Assembly (NCBI RefSeq): GCF_027942865.1
Contig: NC_134515.1
Coordinates: 3,666,839 to 3,730,838 of the forward strand
Direction of reading: 5' to 3'
DNA from: Odontesthes bonariensis
Taxonomy: Eukaryota > Chordata > Actinopteri > Atheriniformes > Atherinopsidae
Length of the DNA: 64,000 nt
Positions 45,038 through 55,991 of the stretch are shown piece after piece (the stretch's first letter is position 1; every line of letters starts with the position of its first letter). Both the position numbers and the translations under genes were made by a program. Below the pieces are notes generated by a model. That model saw nothing but the letters and a program-made list of their open reading frames with translations. It was not told the origin of the DNA and did not search any database.

Positions 45038-45849
45038 AGTCCTTGGCGATCTAAATCACGATGTCAGCCATTCGTCTGTCTCCGCAAGGATATCTACACG
45101 TTCTCGGAACACACGCTTTCTTCCAAGAGCCTGACGTGCTAATGCATGCAAAAGTAGCAAGTCAGCTGGTTACACTTCCCATTGACCTTGTTATATACAG
45201 AGTCAATTAACCTTTAATTAGTGCATAATTTAAGTCAAACAGAATAATGTCAGCATAATTATGGGGTATAATGTATATTTATTTATGTTTGCTTCAAAGT
45301 AATTAAATACAATCCATTAGTCAAGCAAACTTGATTGGAATAACAGCGGACTATTTTACGAAACTCCTACAACAGCTCTGGATCACTCGTAATTCTGTTC
45401 GTACCTGAAAGAAAACGTAAAATACAAAAAGATTGGTGAATGCGCAAATTCTCTTAAATCACTCGTACACACGATTTAAGAACAAATCTGTGCGTACGAA
45501 CGGTTGTTGCATGAGGCCCAATGACTGCAAGGTGCCCAGGTCCTGTGGCTGCAGAACCAGCCCAGATCATCAGCCCTCCACCACCGTGCTTGACAGCTGG
45601 TGTGAGGTGTTTGTGCTGATATGCTGTGTTTGGTTTCCTCCAAACGTGCTGCTGTGCATTATGAGCAAACATCTCCACTTTGGTCTGCTCTGTCCAAAGG
45701 ACATTGTTCCAGAAGTCTTGTGGTTTGTTCAGATGCAGCTTTGCAAACCTAAGCTGTGCTGCCATGTTCTTTTTAGAGAGAAGAGGCTTTCTCCTGCAGC
45801 CCTTCCACACAAGCCAAACCGGTTCAGTCTGTTTCTTACTGTGCTGTCA

Positions 45850-46010
45850 TGACCTTTAACCTTTAACATGCTGACTGAGGCCTGCAGAGTCTGAGATGCA
45901 GCTCTTGGGTTTCTGACCTTGGGGTGACCTTTAACCTTTAACATGCTAACTGAGGCCTGAAGAGTCTGAGATGCAGCTCTTTGGGTTTCTGACCTTGGGG
46001 TTAACTTGCT
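45850..46010 (-). repeat. 75-base minisatellite (2 units)
   Basis: Same unit as at 17701-17868, with the same copy number. Confidence 0.75.
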
Positions 46011-46559
46011 GGGACGTCCACTCCTGGGAAGATTGACAGCTGGAACTTGACAGGCAGGAAGAAACTGATTGAATGCTTTCTAACTTCCTTTAAAAGTTGG
46101 ATGACATTCAACCAGTTTCTTCCTGCCTGTCAAGTTATGATCGTATCTGCTTGACCTGGGTTACCCTGACATAAAAAAACAAAAGGCCTTATGTAAGTTC
46201 TGCTCTGTATTAGAATTAAGAGTAAAAAAAAAAGAAAACTAACAACCAGAAAGTTACTGTAGTTTCTGAATGACCTCAGTGTTCAGATCTGAGTATTTAA
46301 CTTAAAAACAGAGCTTAAACACAATCAGATATGAGTAATGATCCATCTAAAAAAAAAAAAATCCTCTTTTATTTTTAAACCTGTTGTGTTTTTGTGATAT
46401 TGATGAATATCTGAGTAATGAGCGCATGTAAAACAAATTATTAATTATTTCTGTTGAACCTAACCCATGTTTTTATCTGGATTTGTGCTCCAGGAAGTAA
46501 TTAAAACATTGAGTGGACGTGAACACAGCCGCTTGTTTTCCAGTAAGACGATCTGTACT

Positions 46560-46822
46560 CAAGGAAGTAAACAGCATCAAAGCCTCATCAGGAAGAAAAC
46601 TTTAATCTGTGAGGCTCATTCCAAAAATTCCTCTTCAGGTGCGCCGCAGGGGAGGAGTCGTCTGTTAACTCAGGACCTTCCTGCAAACGCTGGCACGGCA
46701 CCAGGTGGTTATCACAGCAACCTTCCCTGCAGCCTGGGTGGTGAGCAGCACTTGGAAAGGTTCTGACCACTTCTGATGGTTCCACTTCTTGGTCCTCATC
46801 ACAACCCCGTCACCAGGCTTAT
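46560..46822 (-). mobile_element. Endogenous retrovirus relic, integrase part, unit B
   Basis: Equivalent to 18400-18677; same broken frames and the same downstream MITE. Confidence 0.5.
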
Positions 46823-48210
46823 CACTCTGGAGTCTAAGAACCCGCCGGCGGGATTTTTGACACTTTTCAAAAAACAAATCTGTAACTTTGTGAGTTTTTG
46901 TCATTCAAACATATAAGTGACACCATTACAAACCTTGAAACTTATACTTTTCAAATATATATATATTAAAATAAATTTTATAGTTGGCCCTTTTTAAAGA
47001 GAGTGAAAAGAAATCTTTGGATTTTCTGTACTCTCTGACTGCAGCAGCCTCCTAGGCCACACCTATCGCTATTCACATGTAAAGTACCAGGTGATTGAGT
47101 GGCTATTCACAGGTGAGAACACGCCCCATTCAGCCAGCATAAACATGGAGAATGACAGGGGGGTGGGGGCAATCAGGGGTGTTACACACCCATCTAATTA
47201 GTATTCAACTAACAGAGACACTGCCTTGAGTTACAATGACTTTTTTACAGTTTGTGTGGAAACAACAAAACATTTCTGACTGCACTTTTTACTTTTATGC
47301 AGCCAACACTTTTCTTTACAAGGTTCAACCTTCAAAAGTCTTAGTTGGATATATTTATAGTGTGTTTTCTTGCACTGTTTGAAGACCTCTAAAACTTGTT
47401 ATTTGTACAGTTGTGTTTCCCCTCAATTTAAATAAAACTTGTTTGTATTACATTCACTTTACTCTCATATTATCTTTTGTTAGGCTTTTCAGAATACAAC
47501 CATATGTGTCACTTTTAGATAGATGTTTATAGTTAGTTGAAATACTTGAAAATGTCAAGGTGTTGCAAACTGCCTCAAAGTCTCTGAAAGGCCTTAGGCT
47601 ACGGCTACACGGAAACGTTTTTCACTGTAAACGATACTTTTTCTTATCGTTTCGCTGTCGCGGCCACACGGCGCCGGCGTTCCCACTACCCCAAAACGAT
47701 AGTTTTTGAGAACGGGTTCCAAAGTGGGAAGATTCGAAAACGATACCGTTTCGTTTCCATTGTTACAGCTAAAACGTTTTTGCGTCAGTCAGTCACATGG
47801 CAAACGCAGTGACGTATACACATACGTCAGTGACCAGAACAAAAAGCAGCTTCCATTCAAAATCCGGAAGAAGAAGACAACACAACAAGGACAGACAGCG
47901 ATCATCATGGACCCCACAACATTGATAGCAGCACTGCTGCAGACGATTGTTGAAGGAACAACTATCGCGCTGGTAGAAGTAGGGGCGTACACGCATGCGC
48001 ATTGCTTCTTCTATTGTTCTGGTATAACCGGTGGGGGTGGCTTACAGCGCACCTAAAGGTGTTTCGTGTGTACTACATCGTTTTTCAGCAAGCGTCGCGT
48101 TGTCATGTGGACAGAGAAGCCCCCCTGTGTGGTCGAAATCGTTTTCGTACCCGTTTTAAAAAAAAACCTTGTTTCGTTTTCGTGTAGCCGTAGCCTTAGA
48201 CTACAGAGGC
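46823..48210. mobile_element. piggyBac-like MITE interrupted by a TTA-type MITE, unit B
   Basis: Equivalent to 18678-20070. The nested MITE is 47597-48195, with TTA at both edges, and is eight bases longer than its unit A copy. Confidence 0.75.
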
Positions 48211-48990
48211 TTAAAGAGATGCAGCACACCGGCTGCTGGATCAGGGAGATGCTTTCACCTATGAATGAATATCTGATCAAAGAGAAGACAGCAGAGCGCC
48301 TGCAGAACGGGGCGTGGTTTAACATTTGGCAGGGTTAAAGGTTAACTGCGACTGGTGCTTGCCAGGTTTGAGGATTTTCAAAAAGTACCGTGGTCCAGAT
48401 CAGGTCTGGGAGAACAAACGTCAGAGAGAGCAGGTTCACAATCATGGTCCTCCCCTCGCCATCCTCACAAGGTGTAGAAAGAAGCTTAGCGGGACTCAAA
48501 ACTCTGCCAAATGTCTCAGCCTGTCACCATGTTGCTGCAAAGGGACAGAAGTCATGCAACCCTCTATTCTTCAACAGTCTGTGTGAATGGTTTGCAAGGA
48601 TCAGGGAGACGCCAGAGTGGGTGGAGACACAAGTCCTGGTCTCAGTGTGGACAAAGTTTGTTAAGTTTCAGGGCTTCGTGTGATGATGTCTTTTGGTCCC
48701 AAACCCGATCAATGCACACCAGCAGACAGAGGTGCTTCAATGACTGAACAATAAGGAATAAAAGAACAACAATATATACTCACTCCCAAAAAGGACATGA
48801 CTTTTCCTTTATTATTTGGCTTAGGAATCTGCTGGATAACCTGAATGCATTTTGGAAGGAGTTCTATAGCTTTGGTGATAAGAGATTTCCCAGAAAGGTC
48901 ACCTGCTGCTGCACAAGCTGAAGCTCTGACACACTGGCTTTGTGTCCTCCAGCTGCAGGATGTTAGAGGAGTTTTAACAGTGTCGAGATC
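48211..48990 (-). mobile_element. Endogenous retrovirus relic, reverse transcriptase part, unit B
   Basis: Equivalent to 20071-20850, with the same stops and frameshifts. Confidence 0.5.
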
Positions 48991-49423
48991 AACAACAGTG
49001 GATCACTGAGCATCAGGTGGAGATGGTCAAAGAATGGCCCAGTCCACCTCAACTGGTGGAGGCAGATGGCCGCCCTTCCTGAGTCTGGTTCTGCCACACG
49101 TTGTTGTCGCATCCCCTCAGGTGGCGTCTTATCAGACAGGTCATCTCTATCGTCTGGTCAAAGACTGGTGGAGCCGGCAGGCCACTCCCAGAATAGCATA
49201 TTTCAACCCAGATATATCACACAGAATAAAAGACGTGCAGCCGTTCAAGAGTTGAACAGCACGTAGGCTTTAAACATGAAAAACAAGCTGAATTCATCCA
49301 TCAGCTGTACCTGCTGTATTCTGCATCATCTTGGAGCATTTAACCTCCACATAGAGGCCTGATGTTGCTTTGGGGCTGCAGAACAACCACCACTGAAGTG
49401 AAAAAAATGACTGAAACAAATCA

Positions 49424-49839
49424 TGTAGGTGCCCAGGTCCTGTGGCTGCAGAACCAGCCCAGATCATCAGCCCTCCACCACCGTGCTTGACAGCTGGTGT
49501 GAGGTGTTTGTGCTGATATGCTGTGTTTGGTTTCCTCCAAACGTGCTGCTGTGCATTATGAGCAAACATCTCCACTTTGGTCGGCTCTATCCAAAGGACA
49601 TTGTTGCAGAAGTCTTGTGGTTTGTTCAGATGCAGCTTTGCAAACCTAAGCTGTGCTGCCATGTTCTTTTTAGAGAGAAGAGGCTTTCTCCTGCAGCCCT
49701 TCCACACAAGCCATACCTGTTCAGTCCGTTTCTAACTGTGCTGTCATGACCTTTAACCTTTAACATGCTAACTGAGGCCTGCAGAGTCTGAGATGCAGCT
49801 CTTGGGTTTCTGACCTTGGGGTGACCTTTGACCTTTAAC
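49424..49839 (-). mobile_element. Tc1-like transposon, left part, unit B
   Basis: Equivalent to 21290-21705: transposase middle and one 75-base unit, cut by the L2-like LINE at 49840. Confidence 0.8.
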
Positions 49840-50080
49840 GGTGTCGAGATCAACAACAGTGGATCACTGAGTATCAGAATCAGAATCAGAATCAGAATCA
49901 GAATCAGAATCAGCTTTATTGGCCAGGTTTGACTAAACAAACAAGGAATTTGACTCCGGAAACTTCACTCACAAAGTACAACACTCAACAATAACATGAA
50001 ATGATAAAAATTAGAAATGCAGAACAGTAAGAGTTGAATTGATTATAAATATGAATAAATAGAAACTATGGGTGGGAATG

Positions 50081-51013
50081 CTATTCCTGGGTGTTCAACA
50101 GAGTGACTGCTTGGGGGAAGAAGCTGTCTTTGTGTCGTCTGGTTTTGGCAAGCAGTGCCCTGTATCGTCTGCCAGAGAGGAGGGGGTTGAACAGTTTGTG
50201 ACCAGGATGTGAGGGGTCTGCAGAGATTTTTACTGCCCTTTTCCTGGCCCTGGACCGGTACAGGTCCTGTATGGAAGGGAGGTCAGTTCCAATAATTCTC
50301 TCTGCAGCCCTAATTGTCCGTTGCAGTTTGGCCCTGTCACGTTTGGTGGCTGACCCAAACCAGGCAGTGATGGAGGTGCAGATGACAGACTGGATGATCG
50401 CCGAGTAGAAAGTGGTCAGCAGCTCCTTAGGCAGATTAAACTTCCTTAGTTGTCTCAGGAAGTATAACCTCTGCTGGGCCTTTTTCTGGATAGTGACAAT
50501 GTGGGGAGACCATTTTAGGTCCTGTGAGATGGTTGATCCCAGGAACCTAAAGGAATCCACATTGGGCACTGTTTCGTTCTGAATGGTGAGTGGAGCGAGT
50601 TGGGGGGGGCTTCTCCTAAAGTCCATTTTCATCTCCACAGTCTTCTTGGGGTTAAGCTCCAGATGGTTCTGACTGCACCACTGGACCAGCTGCTCCACCT
50701 CCTGTCTGTAGTCAGACTCATCCCCATCCTGGATCAGACCAATGACAGTGGTGTCATCCGCAAACTTCAGGAGTTTTACAGGGCTCTTTGAGGTGCAGTC
50801 ATTTGTGTAGAGGGAGAAGAGCAGTGGGGAGAGGACACACCCCTGTGGGGCGCCTGTACTGATAGACCGGGTCTTTAAAGAGGTACTCCCCAGTCTGACA
50901 TGCTGCTGCCTGTCTGACAGGAAGCTGATGATCCACTGACAGGTAGAGGCAGGCACTGATAACTGAGTGAGCTTCAGGTGGAGATGGTCAAAGAATGGTC
51001 TAGTCCACCTCAA
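50081..51013 (-). pseudogene. Rex1-like reverse transcriptase, unit B
   Basis: An open 310-residue frame with the same motifs as 21947-22879 (GAPQGCVLSPLLF, FADDTTVIG). Only a handful of residues differ (for example R for G near the start). The upstream endonuclease part is missing. Confidence 0.8.
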
Positions 51014-51267
51014 CTGGTGGAATCATACTCCTCATACTTGGAGGAGCGGAGTTAATTTGTGACTATTGGAAGTAATCAATCTGATCGAGTGGCTATGACT
51101 TGTGGAGTTCCTCTGGGGTCAGTTCTTGGACCCCTTCTGTTCACTCTATACATGCTGCCTCTGGGTCAAATTCTGAAGAACTCTAAAGTCAACTACCACA
51201 GCTATGCAGATGACACACAGATATATCTGGCACTGTCTCCAGATGACTGCAGTCCTATAGAGTCAGT

Positions 51268-52470
51268 GGCCCTCATTTATCAAGCCGTCGTAGAAAGCAT
51301 CGTAGATATGAGCGGAGAACTCGTCGTACGCAGAGGCTCAAGTGAGATTTACAGAACATGCGTACCACACCAATCCCATCGTAAGACAGAGCGGCTGTTG
51401 ATAAATCCGGCGGGTGAAATCCATCGTAATGATCCTAACCACGCCTTCTACAAAAGGGCCGCACCTCTAGATTTGCGACATGGATAGACGAAAGGCGGCA
51501 AAGAATCGCTGTCAACACTGTTGACAGCTGGGACGGCTGTCACCAGCGTTGGCGATGTAAATCGCAGACCGGACAAGTTATGTATTTTCCCCTACTGTGA
51601 TGGTCAATAAAACGTGATAAACTCCAGATTAAATTAAATCTAAAATTTAAGATGTTTTACTTTTTCTCCAATAAGATCAGGAAGAAGTGGTCCGATATGA
51701 AATTGGCCACAAAAAAGGTCGCAGCTCTCGGACGCAGCATGTCACAAACAGGGGGGGGGGGTTCCGATCCAGGTTTGGATTTGAGTGCCTTGGAGGAGAG
51801 GGTGGCTGGCCTGATCGGAGCTACGTCTTTTTTCCTTGAATAACAGAATGTGCAGGCTGGTGGGATCTCTGGGTACGGGGTCCTCTGGATGTACATCTGG
51901 AAATGGCACTCCATTGTTTTGGGCAATGTATGGAGAACCCCGCATGCAATAATAATATTGCATACCTTTTCGGGCGTATATAGAAGGGTTCCCCCGCAGC
52001 TGAGAGACAGATCCACCTGCCCTTTAGGAGCCCTGTACACCTCTCCACAGTGCGCAGTGTTAAAGCGCCTCTCCTGTTCGGTGTGAGGGTGCGCGGTTGA
52101 ATAATGAGCCATCACTCTTCCAATTACGGAGTTGTACTTGTTTAATTGATTTAATTTGCGTTTATGTTTATATTTATGTTGAAGTCAAATAAAACATGGG
52201 CCTTCTTTGAAGTGATAAGTCTGTAATTTTAACCAAGGGATTTGTTGCGACTCATAAGGCACGCACTAGTGACGCTGCTGTTTATGTATGCTATTGCAGT
52301 CACCGCAAGTCAAAATGGAAAAGTGCGTACACGCCCTCAGACCTGTCGTGGCGATTTCATCTTTCCTGCGCTCACGATGGATTTGATAAATGCCAACCTT
52401 TGCGCAGAAAAGAACGTACACACGACCTACGCATGTTTTTCGTCTTACGCAAGTTTGATAAATGAGGGCC
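51268..52470. mobile_element. PIF/Harbinger element in the L2-like LINE, unit B
   Basis: Equivalent to 23134-24340. The left flank is AGT here where unit A has ATT, so one target duplication has changed since insertion. It contains the same Myb-like (51652-51843) and transposase (52115-51840) scraps. Confidence 0.8.
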
Positions 52471-53285
52471 ATTGTGCGACTGCTTAGAGCAAGTCAAAAA
52501 GTGGATGAACCAAAATTTCCTTCAGTTAAATCAAGAAAAAACTGAGGTCATTGTGTTTGGCAACAAAGAGAATAGGTTTGCTGTCAGTAAACATCTTGAG
52601 TCACTGTCTCTAGAAACTAAAGACCAAGTCCAGAACCTCTGCGTGCTGATAGACTCAGACCTGACCTTCAACAATCATATCAAATCAGTCACCAAATCAG
52701 CCTTTTATCAACTTAAGAACATATCCAGAATTAAGGGTTTCATGTCCCAAACAGATCAGGGGAAGCTGATTCATGCTACATGCTAATGCTAACGGTCTCT
52801 GACTGGACTCCCCCAAAAGAGTCTCAAACAGCTGCAGCTCATTCAGAACGCTGCAGCCCGAGTTTTAACCAGAACAAAGAGATCACATCACATCACCCCA
52901 GTTCTCAAGTCTTTACATTGGCTCCCGGTCAGATACAGAATAGATTTTAAAGTTCTGGAATGGTTTAGGTCCAGAACACATGAATGACATGCAAGCAGAG
53001 TATAAACCCAGTAGAGCTCTGAGATCTACTGACTCAGGTCAGATAGTGGAGCCCAGAGTTCAAACTGGACCTGGTGAAGCAGCTTTTAGCTGTTATGCTG
53101 CACACAACTGGAACAAACTACCAGCAGAACTGAAATCAGACCCAACTGTAAGCACTTTTAAATCCAGGTTAAAAACATTTCTCTTTCGGTGTGCTTATGG
53201 TTGACTTTATATCTTTCTTTTTCCCCTCTTCTTTGATTGCTTTTAACTGTGTTTTTAATTTTTTCTCTTTAAATTGCTGCTTTAT

Positions 53286-54105
53286 TAGGGTGACCAAACG
53301 TCCGTATTTCCCGGGACATGTCCGTATTTCACGTCCTGTCCCGGGCGTCCCGGATTTTTTTTAGAAAGTGAGGAAATGTCCTGGTTTTTAAATGACCTTC
53401 TTTGGACCATTAAATTTACAGGCACTAGGGCACTGCCCACGGCTGCGTGTGACGTAATCCCTGACCCGCGTCTGTGCAGGCAGAATGTAGACAGCGTGAC
53501 TGTCAGTAGGCAAGCAACAATCATGCCGAAGCGCAAATGCACGTTTACCAACGATTTACACAAGAGTTTCCCCGCTTTCAGACCGGGTCGAGACAAATGG
53601 GAAGCCTTGTGCACAGTGTGCAAAGCAGGCACATATGTCTCGGTGTCCAATGGAAGTGCAAGAGATCTGAAAAGCCACCTGGACACCGAGAAGCACAAAA
53701 CAGCTGTCCGAGGCGAGAGTAGTGCTAGCTCATTTATTTATTTTTTTTTCCAATAGCCTACAGAACAGACATTATTTTGTTCATTACTGAGGCTAAGTGA
53801 GTTGGCCTATCATGTGTTATTTGGAGTTGAGAGTTATTGTTAAGTTTTGTTGTTAACTTTTACTGAAAAGCATTTTTAATAAACCAACTGTAAATCTTGT
53901 TATTGTAGGACTGGGTAGGCCTATGTTAAGTGAGCGCATGCCACAGACATAAATAATGATAATATTATAATAATAATATGTAATATAATATAATAATAAT
54001 ATTGTTAAAGCAGCAGCATCATCCTCCATATGCATGGGAACAGAGTCGTCCCCCCGTCCGCTCCAAGCTGTCCTGGTTTTCCCAAACGAAAATATGGTCA
54101 CCCTA
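53286..54105. mobile_element. hAT-like element with zinc-finger frame, unit B
   Basis: Equivalent to 25169-25988; same length (820 bases) and the same zinc-finger frame at 53523-53756. Confidence 0.7.
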
Positions 54106-54204
54106 GTTTTATGCTGTTTTTTTTAAATGCCTTGTCTTTATGTAAAGCACATTGAGTTGCCTGTGGTATGAAATGCGCTATATAAATAAAGATGCCTTGC
54201 CTTG

Positions 54205-54574
54205 CCTTTAACATGCTAACTGAGGCCTGCAGAGTCTGAGATGTAGCTCTTGGGTTTCTGACCTTGGAGTGACCTTTAACCCTTAACATGCTAACTGAGG
54301 CCTGCAGAGTCTGAGATGTAGCTCTTGGGTTTTTGACCTTGGAGTGACCTTTAACCTTTAACATGCTAACTGAGGCCTGCAGAGTATGAGATGAAGCTCT
54401 TGGGTTTCTGACCTTGGGGTGACCTTTAACCTTTAACATGCTAACTGAGGCCTGCAGAGTCTGAGATGTAGCTCTTGGGTTTTTGACCTTGGAGTGACCT
54501 TTAACCTTTAACATGCTAACTGAGGCCTGCAGAGTCTGAGATGTAGCTCTTGGGTTTCTGACCTTGGGGTGACC
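54205..54574 (-). repeat. 75-base minisatellite expanded to 5 units
   Basis: Units start near 54212, 54287, 54361, 54437 and 54511. Unit A has three at this place. The extra two explain the step from 28117 to 28269 in the A/B offset. The frame stays open through all units (25 residues each). Confidence 0.85.
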
Positions 54575-55491
54575 TTGCTGGGACGTCCACTCCTGGGAAG
54601 GTTGACAGCTGGAACTGAACAGGCAGGAAGAAACTGATTGAATGCTTTCTAACTTCCTTTAGAAGTTAGATAACATTTAACCAGTTTCTTCCTGCCTGTC
54701 ACGCTATGATCGTATCTGCTTGACCTGGGTTACCCTGACATAAAAAAAAAAGCCTTATGTAAGTTCTGCTCTGTATTAGAATTAAGAATAGACTGCAGGA
54801 TATCTTTTTCCAGGGGGTTTGTTGGTTTCAGATTTCACTTTATTTCCGATGCAGCCTGTGCCGATGATGGTGCAGCAAAAAGATGTCATTAAGTCAATGA
54901 GCATCAGGACAAGAACTGCAAACAACGGTCCAGTTGAATAGTCTAGTTATTAATATTATTATATTATAATATTATTATTATTAATCTGTATTTAATCAAC
55001 ACCCAGGATGAGAGCTGTTTGAATTCTCCAAATGCTGAGGAAAGGAGCTCCAGTGTCTCCTTTATTATCTCCTTTAGCAAAGGATACACCGGCCATTGTT
55101 TATGGGAGAAAGGAGATAATTCTGTCCCATAATTCCTTGCGGCCTCAGCTTTCAGAAAGACGATCAAATATTTATTTCCAGTCATTTTTTCATTCATGTC
55201 GACAAATTCAACTTCAGTACAGCAGTGCTTGGAGCTAAGAGTGAATGTCAGACTGTTGTTCACCATTTAAAATGTTTGGAAATGTGATAATTGGCATTAA
55301 AAGGACAGAAAATATTTTGGTTTGTTTTTCACAAAACTTTTTGGCAGTCATTTCTGCTTAATAAAAAAAGTGGGAATGTTCAGCTGTGACAAAGAGGAAG
55401 AAACAAATGTTTCCTCATTCCAGGACAAAACACCTGACAGTGGTGCCGGTAATCTGTGAAAAGATTAAACGATTGAAACATTTTGAGAAAC
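54575..55491. other. Tc1 remainder and upstream region of CTL-B
   Basis: Equivalent to 26313-27222: Tc1 end with hairpin (54617-54706), AT-rich run near 54960 and the conserved core promoter. No separate gene is recognised. Confidence 0.5.
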
Positions 55492-55499
55492 TATATAAA
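55492..55499 (+). promoter_or_regulatory. TATA box of CTL-B
   Basis: TATATAAA in a sequence identical to the CTL-A promoter; the exon 1 donor follows at 55581. Confidence 0.7.
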
Positions 55500-55991
55500 G
55501 ATCCATCCTCTCAGAGGTTTTGTACATCCTCTCTTCGTTTCAGAGGGTAGACTCGACTCACTGGACTGACTGCTGCAAAGGTAACACTTTACAGTTTCTA
55601 TTCTTACAGATTTTTAACCACGTTTAATTTTTTATTGATGTAAATCTGAAACTAACAGAAATTGTATGAATCGAGTTTCTCAAAACCAGACTAACAACCA
55701 GATAAGGTGGTTGGCGTTTGAATCGTTCCAGCATGTATTCACTCAAAAGGGCCTCGGGGGTTTGTTCATGCTCTAAAGTTCAGTCTGTGTTCAATATGTC
55801 TGATGAAATCCCACAGAGAAAGTTAGAAGCATCAGAATATCTTTAACATTTTCTCACACAGTCCACACCGTTGAACAGGCTTCATTCCACAACTGGATTC
55901 TCCTCCCATGCGTGTGCAGTGGGACAAAGTCAGTGATTGTCTGTGTAACCGTGTAGATGTAACTTAATTTAATTTCTTTGTCTCTTCTCAG

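Larger units (their letters stand above)
43907..45519. mobile_element. PIF/Harbinger element with AAT target duplication in Tc1
   Basis: Ends GGGCCTCATGCAAGAAC and GTTGTTGCATGAGGCCC are inverted, and AAT flanks both sides exactly (43904-43906 and 45520-45522). At 1613 bases it is the longest copy in the window, with both Myb-like and transposase relics. A run of 24 C lies at 44613-44636. Confidence 0.9.
17396..45537 (+). repeat. Tandem segmental duplication, unit A
   Basis: Unit A starts at GGTCCTGTGGCTG in Tc1-like sequence next to a Harbinger end and runs to the same sequence at about 45537. It contains the transposon stack, CTL-A and the rhamnose-binding lectin gene. Matching landmarks are offset by 28106 at the left, 28134 in the middle and 28270 at the right of the shared part. 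The small steps in offset come from local indels and a minisatellite length change. Confidence 0.9.
43840..46035 (-). mobile_element. Tc1-like transposon at the unit A/B junction, split by a Harbinger element
   Basis: Tc1 sequence GAGTTCATGGTGGACTCAAT ends at 43906 and continues at 45520 with GACTGCAAGGTGCCCAGG. The transposase middle is coded at 45810-45537, followed by two 75-base units (45850-46010). This element spans the start of unit B. Its left limit is unclear. Confidence 0.75.
49840..54204 (+). mobile_element. L2-like LINE with three guests, unit B
   Basis: Equivalent to 21706-26087, with CCTTTAAC at both edges (49832-49839 and 54205-54212). Guests: Rex1-like (49875-51014), Harbinger (51268-52470) and hAT-like (53286-54105). 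Near 52780 this copy has lost part of the LINE frame still present in unit A. Confidence 0.75.
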
